Shown: positions 24,853 to 27,472 of the stretch, piece by piece | How the letters are laid out: each line of letters starts with the position of its first letter | Position numbering within the stretch: the first letter of the stretch is position 1 | Source of the DNA: an uncultured Eubacteriales bacterium | GTDB taxonomy: Bacteria > Bacillota > Clostridia > Christensenellales > CAG-138 | Length of the DNA: 27,472 bases | Assembly (NCBI GenBank): GCA_900543475.1 | Contig: UQRU01000020.1 | Coordinates: forward strand, 1 to 27,472 | Reading direction: 5' to 3' | Translations under genes and position numbers: made by a program | The notes under the pieces: model-generated | Databases searched by the model: none | The model's input: the letters and a program-made list of their open reading frames with translations, nothing else | What the model was told of the DNA's origin: nothing

Positions 24853-25197
24853 CTAAGCCTGGTCCAGTGCGCCCAGGTCCACGTCGATGGCCTCGGCCAG
24901 GATCTTATATACGTCCCCCAACATCTGGTTGAGCCGGAACTCCGCCATCAGATAAGCGGACGCGTCCTGGTTGAGCATGAGGATCTCTCCCAGCTTTTGC
25001 AGCTGGGTCATCAGCTCCTCGTCCTTTTGCCCTCCCAACTGGGCCGCCTGGGCCCGAAGCTGCAGCTGGTGGTATTGCTGGATCAGCCCCTTGGTGGTCT
25101 CGTTGGCCATGGCTGCCTCCCGCAGCTTCTTGTATTCCGTATATTCCGGGCTCTGGCTAATATCCCGGGCCAGCTCCCTTGCTTTGTCGTATACCAT
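24853..25197 (-). CDS. ylbF: YlbF family protein
   Basis: 114 aa, largely alpha-helical. The N-terminal helix YDKARELARDISQSPEYTEYKKLREA and the QYHQLQLRAQAAQLGGQ helix are typical of the YlbF/YmcA (DUF964) family. In Bacillus subtilis, YlbF and YmcA form part of the Y-complex that modulates RNase Y and so mRNA processing. AAGGAGG lies 7 nt before the ATG. The gene lies 16 bp after RNase J, so two RNA-decay factors are in one operon. Whether this is the YlbF or YmcA orthologue is not certain. Confidence 0.85.
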   Translation of the reverse strand: MVYDKARELARDISQSPEYTEYKKLREAAMANETTKGLIQQYHQLQLRAQAAQLGGQKDEELMTQLQKLGEILMLNQDASAYLMAEFRLNQMLGDVYKILAEAIDVDLGALDQA

Positions 25198-25213
25198 GGA
25201 ACTTCCTCCTTTG

Positions 25214-26881
25214 CTATATTTCTATGATAATGGGCAGGATCATGGGCCTGCGCTTGGTTTGGGCATACAGGTAGTTCTTCAATTCGTTGCGCAGGTTGTT
25301 CTTGATGGCGCTCCATTCGCTCCGGTGGCTCTTTTCAAAGCGCAGGGCGTCCTTGCGCACCAATTCCCTGGCTTCGTTGATCAGCTCCTCGCTGCTGCGC
25401 ATATACACGAAGCCCCGGGACAGGATCTCCGGATTGGCCAACAGGGCCCCGGTCTGCCGGTTGAGGGTGATCACCACGGTGAACAGGCCGTCCTCGCTCA
25501 ACAGCTTCCGGTCCCGCAGCACCACGTTGCCGATATCCCCTACCCCGTTGCCGTCCACCATGACGCAGCCGGCGGGCACCTCTCCCGCCAGCTTGCCCCG
25601 GTTGCGGCTCAGCTCCACCACGCTGCCTGCCTCGGTGATGAACACATGGTCCTCGGGTATGCCCATTTCCTGGGCCAGCTCCGCGTGCTGGTGCAGATGC
25701 CGGGTCTCCCCATGGACGGGGATGAAGAAGCGGGGATTGGTGAGGCGGAACATGAGCTTCAATTCCTCCCGGCAGGCGTGGCCGGATACATGGACATCCG
25801 CCATGCGGTTATACACCACCGACGCCCCGTTCTGATACAGCTGGTTGATGATGCGGGCCACGCTGCGCTCGTTGCCCGGGATGCTGGATGCGGAAATGAT
25901 CACCATATCCCCCTTGCCCACGTTGAGCCGGTGGGAAGCGTTGGCCATGCGGAACAGGCCGCTCATGGGTTCCCCCTGGGAGCCGGTGGTGATGACGCAT
26001 ACCTGGTCGTCCCGGTATTTTTTCAGCTTGTCCACGCTGACCACGCTCTCCTCAGGCAGGTTCAAATATCCCAGCTCCCGGGCGATGGCGGAGATGTTCT
26101 CCACGCTCCTGCCCTGGAAGCAGATCACCCGCCCATTGGCAATGGCCAGATCCGCGATCTGCTGGATCCTATAAATATTCGATGCAAAGGTGGCCACGAT
26201 GACCCGGCCCTTGGCCCGCTCAAAGCAGCTTTCAAAGGTCTTGCCGATCTCCCGTTCCGAGGGGGTATGGCCGCCCTGCTCCACGTTGGTGCTGTCGCTC
26301 ATCAGGGCCAGCACCCCCTTGGTGCCGTAATAGGCGAAGCGCCGGATGTCGATGGGCTCCCCGTCGATGGGGGTATAGTCCACCTTGAAGTCCCCGGTGT
26401 GGATAATGGTGCCGATGGGGGTATTGATGGCCAGGGCGCAGGCCCCGGCGATGGAGTGGCTGGTCTTGATGAACTCCACGTTGAAGCAGCCCAGCCGTAT
26501 GGTATCCCCCGGGCTCACGCAGTTCAAGTGGGCGTTTTTCACCTTGGCCTCGTCCAGCTTGTGCTGGATCAAAGCGATGGTGAGCCGGGTGCCGTAAACC
26601 GGGGCCTCCAGCTTTTGCAGGGCAAAGGGCAGGGCGCCGATATGGTCCTCGTGCCCATGTGTGAGCACGATGCCGCGAATCTTGTCCGCGTTGCTGACAA
26701 GATAGGTAAGATCCGGCACGACAAGGTCGATCCCCAGCATATCGTCGTCGGGAAAAGTCATCCCGCAGTCGATGACGATCATCTTATCCATATACTCTAT
26801 AACGGTAAGGTTCTTTCCCACCTCGCCCATGCCGCCGAGGGGAATGATCTTTATCTTATGGTTTTGTTTGCTCCTTGCCAA
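25214..26881 (-). CDS. rnj: Ribonuclease J
   Basis: 555 aa from a TTG at 26881, chosen because GGAGG (26889-26893) lies 7 nt upstream; this gives the usual RNase J length. The frame stays open to 26998, but that part is leader sequence. The metallo-beta-lactamase motif HGHEDH gives H75, H77, D79, H80, one residue off B. subtilis RNase J1. Also seen: HTGDFKVDYTP, SDSTNVEQGGHTPSE, the beta-CASP part (TTGSQGEPMSGLFRMA, HVSGHACREEL) and FIPVHGE. It is a 5'-3' exo- and endoribonuclease for mRNA decay and rRNA maturation. The non-ATG start may help keep levels low. Confidence 0.97.
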   Translation of the reverse strand: MARSKQNHKIKIIPLGGMGEVGKNLTVIEYMDKMIVIDCGMTFPDDDMLGIDLVVPDLTYLVSNADKIRGIVLTHGHEDHIGALPFALQKLEAPVYGTRLTIALIQHKLDEAKVKNAHLNCVSPGDTIRLGCFNVEFIKTSHSIAGACALAINTPIGTIIHTGDFKVDYTPIDGEPIDIRRFAYYGTKGVLALMSDSTNVEQGGHTPSEREIGKTFESCFERAKGRVIVATFASNIYRIQQIADLAIANGRVICFQGRSVENISAIARELGYLNLPEESVVSVDKLKKYRDDQVCVITTGSQGEPMSGLFRMANASHRLNVGKGDMVIISASSIPGNERSVARIINQLYQNGASVVYNRMADVHVSGHACREELKLMFRLTNPRFFIPVHGETRHLHQHAELAQEMGIPEDHVFITEAGSVVELSRNRGKLAGEVPAGCVMVDGNGVGDIGNVVLRDRKLLSEDGLFTVVITLNRQTGALLANPEILSRGFVYMRSSEELINEARELVRKDALRFEKSHRSEWSAIKNNLRNELKNYLYAQTKRRPMILPIIIEI

Positions 26882-27181
26882 AAAATTTCCTCCTTTGTGT
26901 TTGTAATCTATTCCGTGCAAAAAATCCTTGATATGTAGAATCGGGAAAGGACGCGTATAGGGCGGCAGACGCCCGCCGGCCGTTTCCCGTATGCGCATGT
27001 CTCCCCGCTTTTCGCAGGAGCCGTTTAAACAGCATAAAAAACAGGCCTGACAGAATCAGACATAACCGTAAGTACCTATTATCCAGCGGCTATGGCGCCA
27101 ACGCCCTGCGCCATAGCCGACCGATCGTTGCAATTTCGTTCGGGATAGATAAAGAACCAGCAGTCACGCACATTTCCAATT
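26882..27181 (-). promoter_or_regulatory. Long structured leader of the RNase J gene
   Basis: About 300 nt from the predicted start (near 27181) to the TTG. It contains a 12-bp perfect stem (27087-27098 with 27108-27119, loop of 9). A compound hairpin follows, with outer arms GGGAAA/TTTCCC and inner GGGCG/CGCCC between about 26942 and 26990. Neither stem has a following T-run, so they are not ordinary terminators. No recognised riboswitch. Confidence 0.55.
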
Positions 27182-27187
27182 GTCTAT

Positions 27188-27216
27188 ATTGTATAGTGTT
27201 TTCTAGTTTTTGTCAA
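27188..27216 (-). promoter_or_regulatory. Promoter of the RNase J operon
   Basis: On the minus strand TTGACA (27211-27216), a 17-nt spacer and TACAAT (27188-27193). The -35 box lies inside the last codons of the upstream gene, which stops at 27203. Confidence 0.7.
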
Positions 27217-27472
27217 GCTCCGTCTGGATTTTTCGGATCTTATCCCGGAAATCCACCCATAGCTCCGAGGCGGTCTCCGCGTCCTGCGACTGTGCGCGTA
27301 CGGTAAACGCCTCTTTTTTGCGTTTGGGTGTGATGGTGATTTCGCCCTTTTTGGTGATAAAGGTAAGGCCCCGGCCCAGGCGGATCGGGTTGTCTTTCAT
27401 TCGGCCGAGCAGGCTCATGACATAGGCGCGTCCAGCTTCGGCGTCCACTTCGTCTGTGACGATGGAAAAGGC
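27203..27472 (-). CDS. Hypothetical protein, C-terminal part (5' end outside window)
   Basis: The frame is open from the right window edge to the TAG at 27203, giving 89 visible residues; the true start lies outside. The visible part is basic and alternates beta-like and helical stretches (LTFITKKGEITITPKRKKEAFTV region, then a C-terminal helix rich in Glu, Asp and Lys). No family is recognised. Codon use is like the surrounding genes. It precedes the RNase J promoter on the same strand and may share transcription with the downstream operon, because no clear terminator follows it. Confidence 0.65.
   Translation of the reverse strand, partial: AFSIVTDEVDAEAGRAYVMSLLGRMKDNPIRLGRGLTFITKKGEITITPKRKKEAFTVRAQSQDAETASELWVDFRDKIRKIQTELDKN

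Noticed and set aside
23554..26938. Long plus-strand open frames (23554-25227 and 24971-26938)
   Set aside because: Opposite mltG, ylbF and RNase J, all of which have strong motifs and ribosome binding sites.
27087..27119. Intrinsic terminator for the gene ending at 27203
   Set aside because: The stem is strong, but neither strand has a following T-run. Kept as a leader hairpin instead.

Overview
The window reads as chromosome of a spore-forming-lineage member of the Clostridia (Firmicutes). It is fairly GC-rich, has strong GGAGG ribosome binding sites, a sigK gene, a PucR-type regulator, a YlbF protein and an RNase J. Species is not assignable from the sequence alone.

Left block (1-5002, all minus strand): a MarR regulator, then two half-transporters of a heterodimeric ABC exporter (the second runs off the window). 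A consensus promoter and tandem operator dyads precede marR. Next come an unrecognised hypothetical gene and a sigK gene that stops in the middle of its promoter-recognition helix.

Central block (5129-21933): a PucR-type regulator is divergent from a long plus-strand operon. In order the operon holds: a livK-like binding lipoprotein, a four-cluster ferredoxin subunit, a tungsten-type aldehyde ferredoxin oxidoreductase (AOR), an iron-sulfur flavoprotein, a MoaD-like sulfur carrier, livH, livM, livG, a DUF1177 protein, livF, an M20 amidohydrolase and a TIGR04076 protein. A strong bidirectional terminator closes it. Facing it on the minus strand are two MoeA genes, one fused to a periplasmic-binding-protein-like domain, and divergent from those is a ThiF/MoeB-like gene. 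Together this resembles one self-contained system: import of an amide- or amino-acid-like compound, hydrolysis by the M20 enzyme, aldehyde/acid redox chemistry by a pterin-tungsten enzyme with its own electron carriers, and dedicated cofactor genes. The substrate is unknown. This is the best candidate for an undescribed system here.

Right block (22307-27472, minus strand): housekeeping genes rnjA-like RNase J, ylbF, mltG and a U32 peptidase, preceded by the end of an unrecognised gene. RNase J has a promoter embedded in the end of that upstream gene and a leader of about 300 nt with two hairpins.

No tRNA, rRNA, CRISPR array, transposase or recombinase gene was seen.
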